Assembly: GCF_023074075.1 (NCBI RefSeq)
Contig: NZ_JADPKT010000007.1
Location: 372,001 to 436,000, forward strand
Source: Bradyrhizobium sp. 138
Lineage (GTDB): Bacteria > Pseudomonadota > Alphaproteobacteria > Rhizobiales > Xanthobacteraceae
Length of the DNA stretch: 64,000 nt
Reading direction: 5' to 3'
Position numbers and translations under genes: made by a program. The notes beneath the pieces were generated by a model that was not told the DNA's origin, made no database searches, and saw only the letters and a list, made by a program, of their open reading frames with translations. Positions 18,708 through 27,915 of this stretch are shown here, in pieces. Within the stretch, counting starts at the first letter, position 1. Every line of letters starts with the position of its first letter.

Positions 18708-19661
18708 CTAACCTGCGGCGCTGGATTGCGGGCCGAGATTGGCGCGCTTGTCGACACGGGCAACGCGCGACAGCAGGTACTCGACCTCCGCCTTCGCCGT
18801 CGCCGTGATCGTCGCGCCGGGCTTGCGCTGGGCGCTGGAGGCGATGATGCCGCGCTTCTGCAGCACGTATTTGCGGATGGTCAGGCCGACGCCGGGCTGC
18901 TGCTCGTAGCGGATCAGCGGCAGATGCGCGTCGAACAGATCATGCGCGGCATCGCGCTTGCCGGCCTTGGAGAGGTTGACGACGTCGATCAGAAGCTCCG
19001 GGAAGGCGTAGCCGGTCATGGCGCCGTCGGCACCGCGCTCCATCTCGAAGTCCAGGAACGTGCCGCCATTACCGCAGAGAATCGAGAGCGGACGGAGCGA
19101 ACCGTCCTTCTGGAAGCCACGCAGCGTCGTGATCTTCTCCAGCCCCGGCCAGTCCTCGTGCTTGAGCATCACGCAGTTCGGATTGTCCATGACGATCTTG
19201 CGGATCACGGCGGGCGTGAACACCACCGAGAGCGTCAGCGGATAATCCTGGAGCACCCAGGGCACGTCGGGCCCGATCGCTTCCGCCGCCTGCTTGAAAT
19301 AGGTGACGATCTGGTCGTCGGTGCGCAAGGACGGCGGCGGCGCGATCATCACGCCGGCGGCACCCGCATCCATCGAGGCCTTCGCCAGCGAGCGCATGGT
19401 GGCAAAGCCGGGCGCGGAGACGCCGACGATCACCTGCATTTTCTTGGCGCGCTTGACGAAGCGCACCGCCACCTGCTCGGCTTCAGTGGCGTCGAGCTTC
19501 GGCGCCTCGCCGAGGATGCCCAGCACGGTGACGCCGTCGCAGCCGACCTCCTCGTAGAAATCGGTGAGGCGGTCGATCGAGCGCTCGTCGATCCGGCCGT
19601 CGTCGTGGAACGGCGTCGGCGCGATTGCGAAAGTGCCCTTGGCGTCGGCGGTGAGTTTCAT
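18708..19661 (-). CDS. Dihydrodipicolinate synthase-family aldolase
   Basis: A 317-residue class I aldolase of the DapA/NAL superfamily. Family marks are GVTVLGILGEAPKL near the start, QDYPLT with the catalytic Tyr, and CVMLKHEDW with the Schiff-base Lys. Members make or break C-C bonds with pyruvate or related 2-oxo acids. It is unlikely to be the housekeeping lysine enzyme because it sits inside an acyl-CoA degradation cluster, 27 bases after the SDR gene and 4 before the Nudix gene. The substrate is unknown. Confidence 0.8.
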   Translation of the reverse strand: MKLTADAKGTFAIAPTPFHDDGRIDERSIDRLTDFYEEVGCDGVTVLGILGEAPKLDATEAEQVAVRFVKRAKKMQVIVGVSAPGFATMRSLAKASMDAGAAGVMIAPPPSLRTDDQIVTYFKQAAEAIGPDVPWVLQDYPLTLSVVFTPAVIRKIVMDNPNCVMLKHEDWPGLEKITTLRGFQKDGSLRPLSILCGNGGTFLDFEMERGADGAMTGYAFPELLIDVVNLSKAGKRDAAHDLFDAHLPLIRYEQQPGVGLTIRKYVLQKRGIIASSAQRKPGATITATAKAEVEYLLSRVARVDKRANLGPQSSAAG

Positions 19662-19688
19662 CGTCTTCCTTGCTTCTCTCTCGTGTGG

Positions 19689-20567
19689 CTAAAACCGCCG
19701 CGCCCCCATCTTGATCTGCTCTTCGGAGAAGAAGATCTCCTTGGCATGATCGGCGATGTCCTGGGCCTTCCAGCCCGTGTGCGGCGGTTTCCAGCCTTCC
19801 ATTTCCATCATCCGCATTTCGCGCACGCCGCGGGGCCCGGACACGCCCAGCACCTTGCCGGTCTGGTCGCCCGACAAATCGCTGACCATGTATAGCACGG
19901 CCGGCGCGATGCCGTCCGGCCCCAGCGCCGCGCCCGGGTTCTCCTTATAGCGGGGCAGGTCTGCGGTCATGCGGGTCAGCGCGCCCGGCGCCAGCGTCCA
20001 GATCCGGATGTTGTACTTGCGGCCTTCGATCGCCAGCACGTTGGACAGGCCCCAGATGCCGCCCTTGGCAGCGCCATAATTGGTCTGGCCGAAATTGCCG
20101 ATCAGGCCTGAGGTCGAGGAGGTGTTGACGATGACGCCGCCGCCGTTTTCCCGCATCCAGCGAAACACCGGCATGGTGCAACAAAAGGTGCCCTTCAGAT
20201 GCACCTTGATGACCTTGTCCCAGTCAGCCTCGGAGGCCTTGTGAAAGGTCTGGTCGCGCAGGATGCCGGCATTGTTGACCAGGATGTCGGCGCGGCCAAA
20301 GTGCTTGATGGCGTCGTCGAAGACGGACTGGCCGCCCTCCATGGTGGAGATGTCGGCGCCGTTGGCGACGGCCTTGCCGCCCTCGGCCTTGATCGAATCC
20401 ACCACCTGCTGCGCCATGGATTTGTCGGCGCCGGAGCCGTCACGGGGCCCGCCGAGGTCGTTGACGACGACCGAGGCCCCTTCCCGCGCGAACAGCTTTG
20501 CATAGGCCTCACCGAGCCCCCCGCCCGCACCGGTGATCAGCGCGACCTTGCCGTCGAGTAGTCCCAT
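19689..20567 (-). CDS. SDR-family 3-hydroxyacyl-CoA dehydrogenase-like protein
   Basis: A 292-residue short-chain dehydrogenase with the nucleotide site TGAGGGLG, NNAG, Ser in NTSSTSG and the catalytic YGAAK. The long N-terminal pattern VVNDLGGPRDGSGADKSMAQ is typical of the dehydrogenase part of peroxisomal multifunctional enzyme type 2 and its bacterial relatives. The likely reaction is NAD-dependent oxidation of a 3-hydroxyacyl-CoA. The neighbouring MaoC hydratase would supply that substrate, matching the domain order of the fused eukaryotic protein. Confidence 0.85.
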   Translation of the reverse strand: MGLLDGKVALITGAGGGLGEAYAKLFAREGASVVVNDLGGPRDGSGADKSMAQQVVDSIKAEGGKAVANGADISTMEGGQSVFDDAIKHFGRADILVNNAGILRDQTFHKASEADWDKVIKVHLKGTFCCTMPVFRWMRENGGGVIVNTSSTSGLIGNFGQTNYGAAKGGIWGLSNVLAIEGRKYNIRIWTLAPGALTRMTADLPRYKENPGAALGPDGIAPAVLYMVSDLSGDQTGKVLGVSGPRGVREMRMMEMEGWKPPHTGWKAQDIADHAKEIFFSEEQIKMGARRF

Positions 20568-20646
20568 GGTGGCGTCTCCCTGATTTCATTTTCTTACATG
20601 TCCCGGACGCGATGCAGCGTGAAACGCTGCGTCCGGGGCACGAGAG

Positions 20647-21507
20647 TTACGCGAGCACCGCCTTGCCGTTCTTGATCACCGTGACCCCGCGCGACTTCAC
20701 CTTGGCTTCGAACGAGATCACGTTGCCGTCCTTCCAGAGGTCCATGGTCACGGTCTCGCCTGGATAGACCGGCGAGGAAAACCGCGCGACGTGCTGGCGG
20801 AAGGCGCTGGCGTCGTAGTCGGCATAGGTCTGGAGCACGCCGCGGCAGGTGATGCCGTAGGTGCACATGCCGTGGAGGATCGGGCGCGGGAAGCCGGCCT
20901 TCTTGGCGAACTCGGGATCAGAGTGCAGCGGGTTGCGGTCGCCGCAGAGGCGATAGACCAGCGCCTGATCGGGACGCGTGGTGATGTCGATGGTCTTGTC
21001 GGGCTCGCGCGAGGGGATCTTGTGCGGATCGGGCTGCGTCAGGTTCGGCCCGCCAAAGCCGCCGTCGCCGCGGGCGAAGCGCGAGGCGACCAGCGTTGCC
21101 AGCTTCTCGCCCCTCTCGTTCTTCAGCACGGTCTGGTGCACGATGACGACGCCCTTGTCCTTGCCCTTGTCGTAGACCTCGAGCACGGAGGAATCGGCGG
21201 TGATGTTCGCGGCGACCGGCAGCGGCTGGTGGAAGGTGATGTCGCGCTCGCCGTCGACCACCATGACGCGGTTGAGATTCATCTCGCCCGGCCCCGAACC
21301 CCACGCCGCGACGGATGCGAAGGTCGGTACCACCTTCAGCGGCCGCGGCGTCAGCGTGCCCTCGTTGACGAAGGCGAGCTCGTTCTCGTCCATGGGATCG
21401 GCGCCGAGGCCGATGCCGTAGGCATAGAGCATGACTTCACGGTCGGTGTAGGCGTATTTCTGGCCGAGGTTCTTGAGGGATCTCAGTTCTTCGTATCTGG
21501 CGGACAT
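20647..21507 (-). CDS. MaoC-family enoyl-CoA hydratase (hydratase 2 type)
   Basis: A 286-residue double hot-dog protein. The C-terminal half has the hydratase 2 motif YRLCGDRNPLHSDPEFAKKAG with catalytic Asp and His, followed by FPRPILHGMCT. It should add water to a trans-2-enoyl-CoA to give the (3R)-hydroxyacyl-CoA used by the adjacent SDR. The ATG at 21507 is preceded by GGAGGAAAC; the frame extends upstream but that part covers a repeat. It lies 79 bases before the SDR gene. Confidence 0.87.
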   Translation of the reverse strand: MSARYEELRSLKNLGQKYAYTDREVMLYAYGIGLGADPMDENELAFVNEGTLTPRPLKVVPTFASVAAWGSGPGEMNLNRVMVVDGERDITFHQPLPVAANITADSSVLEVYDKGKDKGVVIVHQTVLKNERGEKLATLVASRFARGDGGFGGPNLTQPDPHKIPSREPDKTIDITTRPDQALVYRLCGDRNPLHSDPEFAKKAGFPRPILHGMCTYGITCRGVLQTYADYDASAFRQHVARFSSPVYPGETVTMDLWKDGNVISFEAKVKSRGVTVIKNGKAVLA

Positions 21508-21534
21508 TTTTGTTTGTTTCCTCCGGTGGTTCTC

Positions 21535-21650
21535 ATCCTCATGGTGAGGAGGCGCTCTTGCGCCGTCTCGAACCATGAGGATGCCCGAAACGCTTTCTTT
21601 GTCGTGGCCATCCTTCGAGACGCTTGCTTCGCAAGCTCCTCAGGATGAGG
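21535..21650. repeat. Two palindromic repeat units between OB-fold and MaoC genes
   Basis: CATCCTCATGG near 21535 pairs with CCATGAGGATG near 21583, with GGCGC/GCGCC-like inner arms. A second unit starts CATCCTTCGAG near 21610 and closes with CTCAGGATGAGG near 21650. The two units differ but share the CATCCT ends, as expected for a dispersed repeat family. They split the cluster and may affect read-through from the OB-fold gene into the MaoC gene. Confidence 0.6.
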
Positions 21651-21656
21651 ACCGTC

Positions 21657-22046
21657 CTACGCCGGCGTGAAGAACGGCAGCGGGGCGCCGTCGGTCGGCT
21701 TGAACACCACCTTCACCTTCTGGCCGATCTTCAGCGCCATGAGATCGCAATCGACGAAATTGGTCTGCACCGACGGCCCCTCCTTCAGCGTGACATAGCC
21801 GATCGCGTACGGGCCGGTCGGCGACTTCCGCATCAAGCTGTAGGTGTAGATCGTGCCCTCGCCCGAAGCCTGCTCCCACACCGTCTTGTCGGAGTAGCAG
21901 AACGGGCAGATCGAGCGCGGGAAGTAATGCGCTTCGCCGCAGGCGGTGCAGCGCTTGATCATGAACTTGCCCTCTTTCGCCGCGTCCCAGAACGCGGCGG
22001 TCTCGGGGTTCGTCACGGGTGCCGGATATTTCTTCGTCTCGCTCAT
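21657..22046 (-). CDS. Zn-ribbon OB-fold (DUF35) protein, thiolase partner
   Basis: A 129-residue protein with a rubredoxin-like zinc ribbon, CTACGEAHYFPRSICPFCYS (four Cys), and a C-terminal OB fold. Such proteins bind acyl-CoA and pair with SCP2-type thiolases. Its ATG overlaps the thiolase stop codon as ATGA, so the two are translationally coupled, which supports a complex of the two products. Confidence 0.9.
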   Translation of the reverse strand: MSETKKYPAPVTNPETAAFWDAAKEGKFMIKRCTACGEAHYFPRSICPFCYSDKTVWEQASGEGTIYTYSLMRKSPTGPYAIGYVTLKEGPSVQTNFVDCDLMALKIGQKVKVVFKPTDGAPLPFFTPA

Positions 22047-23203
22047 CACACGCGCTCCAGAATGGCGGTCGAAGCGGCGTGGCGAACGCCCAGAAGGCCG
22101 CCGGTGCCGTGGGCGATGGCGAGATCGCAATTCTTCACCTGCACCTTCGGATGCGCCTCGCCGCGCAGCTGCCTGACAGCCTCGATGATCTTGGTCATGC
22201 CGCCGCGGTTGACCGGATGGTTGCTGCAGAGACCGCCGCCGTCGGTGTTGAACGGCAGCTTGCCGACGCCCGAGATCAGATTGCCGTCGGCAACGAACTT
22301 GCCGCCCTCGCCCTTCTTGCAGAAGCCGAGGTCTTCGAGCTGCATCAGCACGGTGATGGTGAAGCTGTCGTAGATCGAGGCGTATTTGATGTCCTTCGGC
22401 GTGACGCCGGCTTCCTCGAACGCACGCGGGCCGGACCAGATGCCGGCGGAATATGTGAGATCGAGATCCTTGCCGCCGCGCGGGCCTTTCATGGCCTCGC
22501 CGTGGCCGATCAGGCGCACAAGCGGTTTCTTCAGGCTCTTGGCAATCTCGCGCGTCGTCACGATCAGCGCGCCGCCGCCGTCGGAGACGACGCAACAATC
22601 CATGCGATGCAAGGGATCGGAGATCATCGGCGAATTCAGCACGTCCTCAACGGTGACGACGTCCTTGAGCATCGCATGCGGATTGTATTGGGCGTGATGC
22701 GACGCCGCGACCTTGATCCAGGCGAGCTGCTCCGAGGTGGTGCCGTAGTCGTGCATATGGCGCATGGCACACATGCCGTAGGCATTGTGCGTGGTTGCGC
22801 CGTAAGCGGATTCGAAATCGGCTTCCGCGCCTGCTGCGCGCGGCGGCATCACGCCGGTGCGCGGCTTGCCGGCGAGCGTGATCAGCGCGATCGAGCACTT
22901 GCCCGCCGCGATCGCCTCGGCGGCATGGCCGAGATGGATGATGTAGGAGCAGCCGCCGGTCTCGGTGGAATCGACGTGGCGGAGTTTTTTGGTGTTCAGG
23001 CCGAGATAGTCGACCATCGGCCAGGCGCCGCCGGGCGCATCGCCCGCACAGAAATAGCCGTCGACATCGTCCTTGCTGATCCCGGCATCCTCGATCGCGC
23101 CCTTGGCGACCTCGGCGTGGAGCTGGGCGGTGGATTTGTCCGGCGCATGCCGGGTCGGGTGTTCAAATATCCCGGCAATGTAGGCTTTGCCCTTGATGGT
23201 CAA
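22046..23203 (-). CDS. Thiolase-family acetyltransferase (SCP2/lipid-transfer type)
   Basis: A 385-residue thiolase-like protein: ETGGCSYIIHLGHAAEAIAAG around residue 82 carries the candidate nucleophilic Cys, CSNHPVNRGGM and HGTGGLLG are the later catalytic loops. The sequence is of the SCP2 type, seen in side-chain breakdown of sterol-like or branched acyl-CoAs, and often needs a DUF35 partner, encoded next. It is the first gene of the leftward cluster. Substrate unknown. Confidence 0.85.
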   Translation of the reverse strand: MTIKGKAYIAGIFEHPTRHAPDKSTAQLHAEVAKGAIEDAGISKDDVDGYFCAGDAPGGAWPMVDYLGLNTKKLRHVDSTETGGCSYIIHLGHAAEAIAAGKCSIALITLAGKPRTGVMPPRAAGAEADFESAYGATTHNAYGMCAMRHMHDYGTTSEQLAWIKVAASHHAQYNPHAMLKDVVTVEDVLNSPMISDPLHRMDCCVVSDGGGALIVTTREIAKSLKKPLVRLIGHGEAMKGPRGGKDLDLTYSAGIWSGPRAFEEAGVTPKDIKYASIYDSFTITVLMQLEDLGFCKKGEGGKFVADGNLISGVGKLPFNTDGGGLCSNHPVNRGGMTKIIEAVRQLRGEAHPKVQVKNCDLAIAHGTGGLLGVRHAASTAILERV

Positions 23204-23369
23204 AACAGAAGTCTCCGCTCGCGTTTCTTATTCCCCCGTTTTTCTGAACCGCGGTGGGCGGATTGGCAAGCGCGGAAATATTCCGTCGGGCGAGAGGGCA
23301 GCCGGTTGGCGCAAGTGGGGCGCATCCGAAATCCGGGCCGCGAATAGGAAGCGAACCTGCCTCCCGCGT

Positions 23370-23456
23370 CGTCATTGCGAGGAGCTCTTGCGACGAAGCA
23401 ATCCAGAATCCCTCCGCGGAAAGACTCTGGATTGCTTCGCTGCGCTCGCAATGACG
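23370..23456. repeat. Palindromic repeat, CGTCATTGCGAG type (copy 1)
   Basis: CGTCATTGCGAG opens the unit and CTCGCAATGACG closes it. Inner arms CGAAGCAATCCAGA and TCTGGATTGCTTCG also pair. Related copies are at 29162, 32187 and 40899. Confidence 0.85.
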
Positions 23457-23576
23457 GAGTTTGTGGGCACCGATGGCGCTATTTCAACTCAAGCTGACTT
23501 GCGGACACACTGTCGCATCCCCGCGGCGCCTGGCGCCCGAGCTTTGCTTCCGTCTGGCTCCCTCCTTAAACAGAGG

Positions 23577-23691
23577 GCGCAGGGAAGACCGGGTGCCGGC
23601 TGGGCACCCACGGTCCGCTGTGCGCGACTTGCGCGAAGAACAGATGCACAGCGGCATACAGGTGCGGCCAAACATCCGGCCTTCCCTGCGC
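23577..23691. repeat. Inverted repeat with 16-base arms
   Basis: The left arm (23577-23592, GCGCAGGGAAGACCGG) and the right arm (23676-23691) are inverted copies with one mismatch, 83 bases apart. Shorter pairs such as CTGTGC/GCACAG lie inside. The unit could fold as one long stem-loop. Confidence 0.6.
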
Positions 23692-24044
23692 AGTGGTTTT
23701 ACGGCTTATGTCGCGCTCTCCCCGGGGAGCGTTGCACTATTGCCCCCGTCGCCTTGCGGATGACCGCAAGACTTGACGCACAGACCCCGGGCGTCAGGAC
23801 CACACGATTTTGCCGTACGCGAGACCGCGCCAGTCGTGCACGCGCGACAACCGCTCGTGCGACGCAGCCCGCGTCCACCGCCGCTCACCCCGCGTTTCGT
23901 GACGATCGCGATACGCCCCTCTGACTGGGATGAGGTGGCGGACGGATACGACAATTCCGAATTTCGGTAAAGCGGAATGTTTTTGCGGGTACGGATTGAC
24001 CTATGGAATGGGTGTTTTGCCCGACGGGCACCGCAAGGGGATGT

Positions 24045-24138
24045 GTCGTAGGGCGGATTAGCCGAAGGCGTAATCCGCCGCATTGATCCTCGCGGCAACA
24101 GACGTGGCGGATTACGCTTCGCTAATCCGCCCTACGAC
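24045..24138. repeat. Palindromic repeat, GTAGGGCGGATTA type (copy 1)
   Basis: GTCGTAGGGCGGATTAG at the left end is the inverted copy of CTAATCCGCCCTACGAC at the right. Inner GGCGTAATCCGCC/GGCGGATTACGC arms add to it. It ends 6 bases before the stop codon of the next leftward gene. A relative is at 36296. Confidence 0.85.
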
Positions 24139-24144
24139 ACCGCC

Positions 24145-27100
24145 CTACTCCGCCGCGATCTGCCGTGGCGCGGGCGGCGGGTTGGCGAGATCGGCCGCAA
24201 GCTGGGCGTAGCGCACCTTGGCGTCCGCGACCGCCTTCTCCTTCACCGGGCCATAGCCGCGGATGCGGTCGGGCAGCGAGAGCAGCTCGACCGCGGTGTC
24301 GATCGTGACCGGCGACAACAGGCCGAGCACGGTCGCGACGTCCTTCTCGTAGCCCGCGATCAGGTCGCGCTCGAGCTTGCGGTCGGCGCTGCGGCCGAAG
24401 ATGTCGAACGGGGTGCCGCGCAGGAATTTGAATTTCGCCAGCACGCGGAACACGTTCAGCATCCAGGGGCCGAAGGCGCGCTTCTTGGGGCGGCCCAGCG
24501 CATCGACACCACTGCTGAGGATCGGCGGCGCCAGATTGAAGTTGAACTTGAAATCGCCCTCGAACTGGTCGCGAAGCTGCTGTTCGAAGGCGCCGTCGGT
24601 GTAGAGCCGCGCGACTTCATATTCGTCCTTGTAGGCGAGCAGCTTGGCGTAGTTCACCGCGACCGCGCGCGGCAGCGCCTCGCCATAACCGCCCTTCGCC
24701 GCGGCATCGCAGACCTGATCGACCAGCTTGCGGTAGCGTTTGGCGAGACGGTTGTTCTGGTAGGCAGTCAGATGCTTGGCGCGGTGCTCGATGACCTCGT
24801 CGAGCGTCATGGCGTCCAGCGTCTTGGGCGCAACGACTTCGTCCGTCCCCTTCAGCATGTCGGCAAGGCGCTGGGGATCTGCCACCGCGAGGCGGCCGAG
24901 GCGGAAGGCTTCCTTGTTCATCTTGATCGAGACGCCGTTGACCTCGATCGCCTGCTCGATCGCTTCCGCCGACAGCGGGAACAGCCCCTTCTGATAGGCG
25001 TAGCCCATCATCATCATGTTGGTGGCGATGGCATCGCCGAGCAGCTGCTCGGCCGGCTTGGTGAAGTCGAAGAAGACGGAGTCTTTGTGCAGCGCCGTCT
25101 CCAGCAATCCGTTCAGCTTGCGGGTCTGGAAGTTGAAGTCGCGGTTGAGGACGAAATCGGCAGTCGGGATGACGTGGCTGTTGATGATGCCGCGGGTGCG
25201 GCTGGAGTCACAGAGCGAGATCGTATCCTTGGCGACCGCAACCACCTCATCCGCGGCGAGCACCAGATCGGCCGTGCCGGTGACGATGCGCGAGCAGGTC
25301 ACTTCGGCCGGATGATCCGACAGGCGGACGTGGCTGAGCACCGCACCGCCCTTCTGCGCGAGACCCGACATGTCCAAAATCATCGAGGCTTTGCCCTCGA
25401 TATGGGCGGCCATGCCGAGCAGCGCACCGATGGTGAGCACGCCGGTGCCGCCGACACCGCCGACCGCGATGTTGTAGGGCTTGTCGAGCGTCGGGCGCGA
25501 GGCCGGCTCGGGCAGCTCTCCGATCTCGCTGAGCTCAGCCGGGGCGCGGTGGCGCGGCTTGCCGCCGTCCACGGTGACGAAGGACGGGCAGAAGCCTTTG
25601 AGGCAGGAATAATCCTTGTTGCAGGAGGACTGGTTGATGGCGCGCTTGCGGCCGAACTCGGTCTCCAGCGGCTCGACCGAGATGCAGTTCGACTGCACCG
25701 AGCAGTCGCCGCAGCCTTCGCAGACCGCCGGGTTGATCATGACGCGGCGCGCCGGATCCTCCATCAGGCCGCGCTTGCGGCGGCGGCGCTTCTCGGCCGC
25801 GCAGGTCTGCACGAACACGATGGCCGAGGTGCCCTTGTACTCGCGGCACATCTTCATGACGTTGTCGAGCTCGTCGCGGTGATACTTCTTCACGCCGGGC
25901 GCGATGGTGTTGGCCGGATACGCGTCCGGATTTTCGGACACCAGGTAGATCTCGCTGATACCCTCGGCGTGAAGCTGGGCCATGATCTTCTGCGGCGAGA
26001 GATCGCCGTCGTGACGCTGGCCGCCGGTCATCGCCACCGCGTCGTTGTAGAGGATCTTGTAGGTGATGTTGGCCTTGGAGGCGATCGCCTGACGGATGGC
26101 GAGAATGCCGGAGTGGAAGTAAGTGCCGTCGCCGAGATTGGCGAAGATGTGGTTCTCATTGGTGAACGGCGCGATGCCGACCCAGGGCACGCCCTCGCCG
26201 CCCATATGGGTAAAGGTCTCGGTCGAGCGGTCCATCCACAGCGCCATGAAGTGACAACCGATACCGGCCAGCGCGCGGCTGCCTTCGGGGACCTTTGTCG
26301 AGGTGTTGTGGGGACAGCCGGAGCAGAAATAAGGAGTGCGGGAAACGGGTGCGACCGCCTGCATCTGGGTCGCCTGACGGCCGTTGAACCAATCGGCCTT
26401 GACGCGGAGCATCTCCGCGATCTCTGGATTGAGATTGAACCTTAGAAGTCGCTCGGTGAGCGAGGTCGCGAGCGAGACAACGCTGAGCTCGGCGGCGAAG
26501 GTCAGGAAGCGCTTGTCGTGCTCGTCCATCTTGCCGACGATGCGCGGACGGACGTCGTCGCGCCAGTTGAACAACACCTGCTTGACCTGGTTCTCGACGA
26601 TCTCGCGGCGCTCCTCGACGATGAAGATCTCCTCTAAGCCGACGGCGAATTCATGCACGCCTTCCGGCTCCAGCGGCCAGGGCATGCCGATCTTGTAGAG
26701 GCGAAGGCCGATCTTGGCGGCGACCTCCTCGGTGATCCCCAGCTCGCGCAGCGCCTGCCGCACGTCCTCATAGCTCTTGCCCGAGGCCATGATGCCGAAG
26801 CGGGCGTTCGGCGAGTCCATGGTGACGCGGTTGACCTTGTTGGCACGGGCAAAGGCGATGGCGGCAAAGCCCTTGTAGTCCTGCAGGCGGCGATCCTGCT
26901 CGAAGCGGTCATCGGGCCAGCGCAGATTGAGGCCGCCGGGCGGCAGCTCGAAATCGGCGGGGATGATGAAGGGCTTCATTTCGTCGGTGAGGTCGATCTC
27001 GGCGGTGGTCTCCACCGTCTCCGTAATCACCTTCATGCCGACCCAGCAGCCGGAGTAGCGCGACATCGCGATGCCGAGCAGGCCCATCTCGATCATCTCG

Positions 27101-27636
27101 TGGATGCTCGATGGATACAGATACGGCATCAGCGCCGACATGAAGGCGTGGTCGGACTGATGCGGGACGGTCGAGGATTTTGCGCCGTGGTCGTCACCGG
27201 CAAGGCAGAGGACGCCGCCGTTCTTGGCCGAGCCTGCGGCATTGCCGTGGCGGAACACGTCGCCGCAGCGGTCGACGCCGGGGCCCTTGCCATACCAGAT
27301 GCCGACCACGCCGTCGTATTTGGCGCCGGGCGAGAGATTGAGCTGCTGCGAGCCCCAGATGGCGGTGGCCGCCAGATCCTCGTTCACGCCGGGCTGGAAC
27401 TTAATGTTGTACGCTTCGAGATGCTTGCGGGCGGCAAAGAGCTGCTGGTCGTAGCCGCCGAGCGGCGAGCCGCGATAGCCGGAGATGAAGCCGGCGGTGT
27501 TGAGGCCGCTGGCGCGGTCGCGCCGGATCTGGGCCATGGGCAGGCGGACAAGGGCCTGGATGCCCGTGGTGAAGACGTGCCCGGTTTCCTGGGTGTATTT
27601 TTGATCGAGACTGATCGGACCCTGGTTGATGCCCAT
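24145..27636 (-). CDS. Indolepyruvate ferredoxin oxidoreductase, fused alpha-gamma type
   Basis: A 1163-residue fused 2-oxoacid oxidoreductase that oxidatively decarboxylates aryl pyruvates to aryl acyl-CoA with a ferredoxin or similar acceptor. The N-terminal half has the pyrimidine-binding part (GYRGSPLGGYDQQL) and the thiamine diphosphate site around GDGTYFHSG and NDAVAMTGGQ. The middle has Cys groups for iron-sulfur clusters, CEGCGDCSVQSNC and CNKDYSCLKGFC. The C-terminal half carries the gamma-type domain (GGVGGTGVLTIGALLGMAAH). Aerobic proteobacteria use such fused enzymes in aromatic amino acid breakdown. It is a single-gene transcript, divergent from the cytochrome gene. Confidence 0.9.
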   Translation of the reverse strand: MGINQGPISLDQKYTQETGHVFTTGIQALVRLPMAQIRRDRASGLNTAGFISGYRGSPLGGYDQQLFAARKHLEAYNIKFQPGVNEDLAATAIWGSQQLNLSPGAKYDGVVGIWYGKGPGVDRCGDVFRHGNAAGSAKNGGVLCLAGDDHGAKSSTVPHQSDHAFMSALMPYLYPSSIHEMIEMGLLGIAMSRYSGCWVGMKVITETVETTAEIDLTDEMKPFIIPADFELPPGGLNLRWPDDRFEQDRRLQDYKGFAAIAFARANKVNRVTMDSPNARFGIMASGKSYEDVRQALRELGITEEVAAKIGLRLYKIGMPWPLEPEGVHEFAVGLEEIFIVEERREIVENQVKQVLFNWRDDVRPRIVGKMDEHDKRFLTFAAELSVVSLATSLTERLLRFNLNPEIAEMLRVKADWFNGRQATQMQAVAPVSRTPYFCSGCPHNTSTKVPEGSRALAGIGCHFMALWMDRSTETFTHMGGEGVPWVGIAPFTNENHIFANLGDGTYFHSGILAIRQAIASKANITYKILYNDAVAMTGGQRHDGDLSPQKIMAQLHAEGISEIYLVSENPDAYPANTIAPGVKKYHRDELDNVMKMCREYKGTSAIVFVQTCAAEKRRRRKRGLMEDPARRVMINPAVCEGCGDCSVQSNCISVEPLETEFGRKRAINQSSCNKDYSCLKGFCPSFVTVDGGKPRHRAPAELSEIGELPEPASRPTLDKPYNIAVGGVGGTGVLTIGALLGMAAHIEGKASMILDMSGLAQKGGAVLSHVRLSDHPAEVTCSRIVTGTADLVLAADEVVAVAKDTISLCDSSRTRGIINSHVIPTADFVLNRDFNFQTRKLNGLLETALHKDSVFFDFTKPAEQLLGDAIATNMMMMGYAYQKGLFPLSAEAIEQAIEVNGVSIKMNKEAFRLGRLAVADPQRLADMLKGTDEVVAPKTLDAMTLDEVIEHRAKHLTAYQNNRLAKRYRKLVDQVCDAAAKGGYGEALPRAVAVNYAKLLAYKDEYEVARLYTDGAFEQQLRDQFEGDFKFNFNLAPPILSSGVDALGRPKKRAFGPWMLNVFRVLAKFKFLRGTPFDIFGRSADRKLERDLIAGYEKDVATVLGLLSPVTIDTAVELLSLPDRIRGYGPVKEKAVADAKVRYAQLAADLANPPPAPRQIAAE

Positions 27637-27915
27637 GCTGTCCTCGTTTCGCCCTGTTCAGGTCTTGCTGACTTAAGCCGTTGCCTTGCCGCTATTTTTA
27701 GCTAGGGCGCGCCGACCAACTCCGCCACTCTATGTCGGATATTTCACGATCCGCATCACAAATCTGGACCAAAGGGAGGCCCAAGTAAAAATCGCAATTT
27801 CGTGGCCTGAAACACGCATGCCATTTTCAATTTGTGTCACCATACCCCCACTGTGGCGAAATGAATGGATGCCGCCTCGCGCGGGATGCGGGCGATGGGT
27901 CGCAGGAGTGGCTTG

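Larger units (their letters stand above)
23204..24144. other. Long gene-free region with several inverted repeats
   Basis: No convincing gene is found in 941 bases. It holds a CGTCATTGCGAG-type repeat (23370-23456), a 115-base structure with 16-base arms (23577-23691), and a GTAGGGCGGATTA-type repeat (24045-24138). The part at 23700-23940 is not explained by any gene or repeat named here. Overlapping frames exist but lack start signals and meaningful sequence. Confidence 0.6.

Noticed and set aside
18708..19661. Housekeeping dihydrodipicolinate synthase for lysine synthesis
   Set aside because: Although of the DapA superfamily with the Schiff-base Lys, it lies within an acyl-CoA cluster and its sequence differs from a typical DapA at several active-site segments, so the symbol dapA was not given.
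23254..23970. Several 60-245 codon frames in the 23.2-24.1 kb gap
   Set aside because: They run across palindromic repeats, have no ribosome sites and give sequence without recognisable order.
24772..26445. 557-codon open frame on the plus strand opposite the indolepyruvate oxidoreductase gene
   Set aside because: It is a shadow frame of a high-G+C gene; its translation has no recognisable family, and the opposite strand encodes a clear enzyme over the same bases. The same applies to the long frames at 3090-4799, 14208-15791 and 36763-38394.
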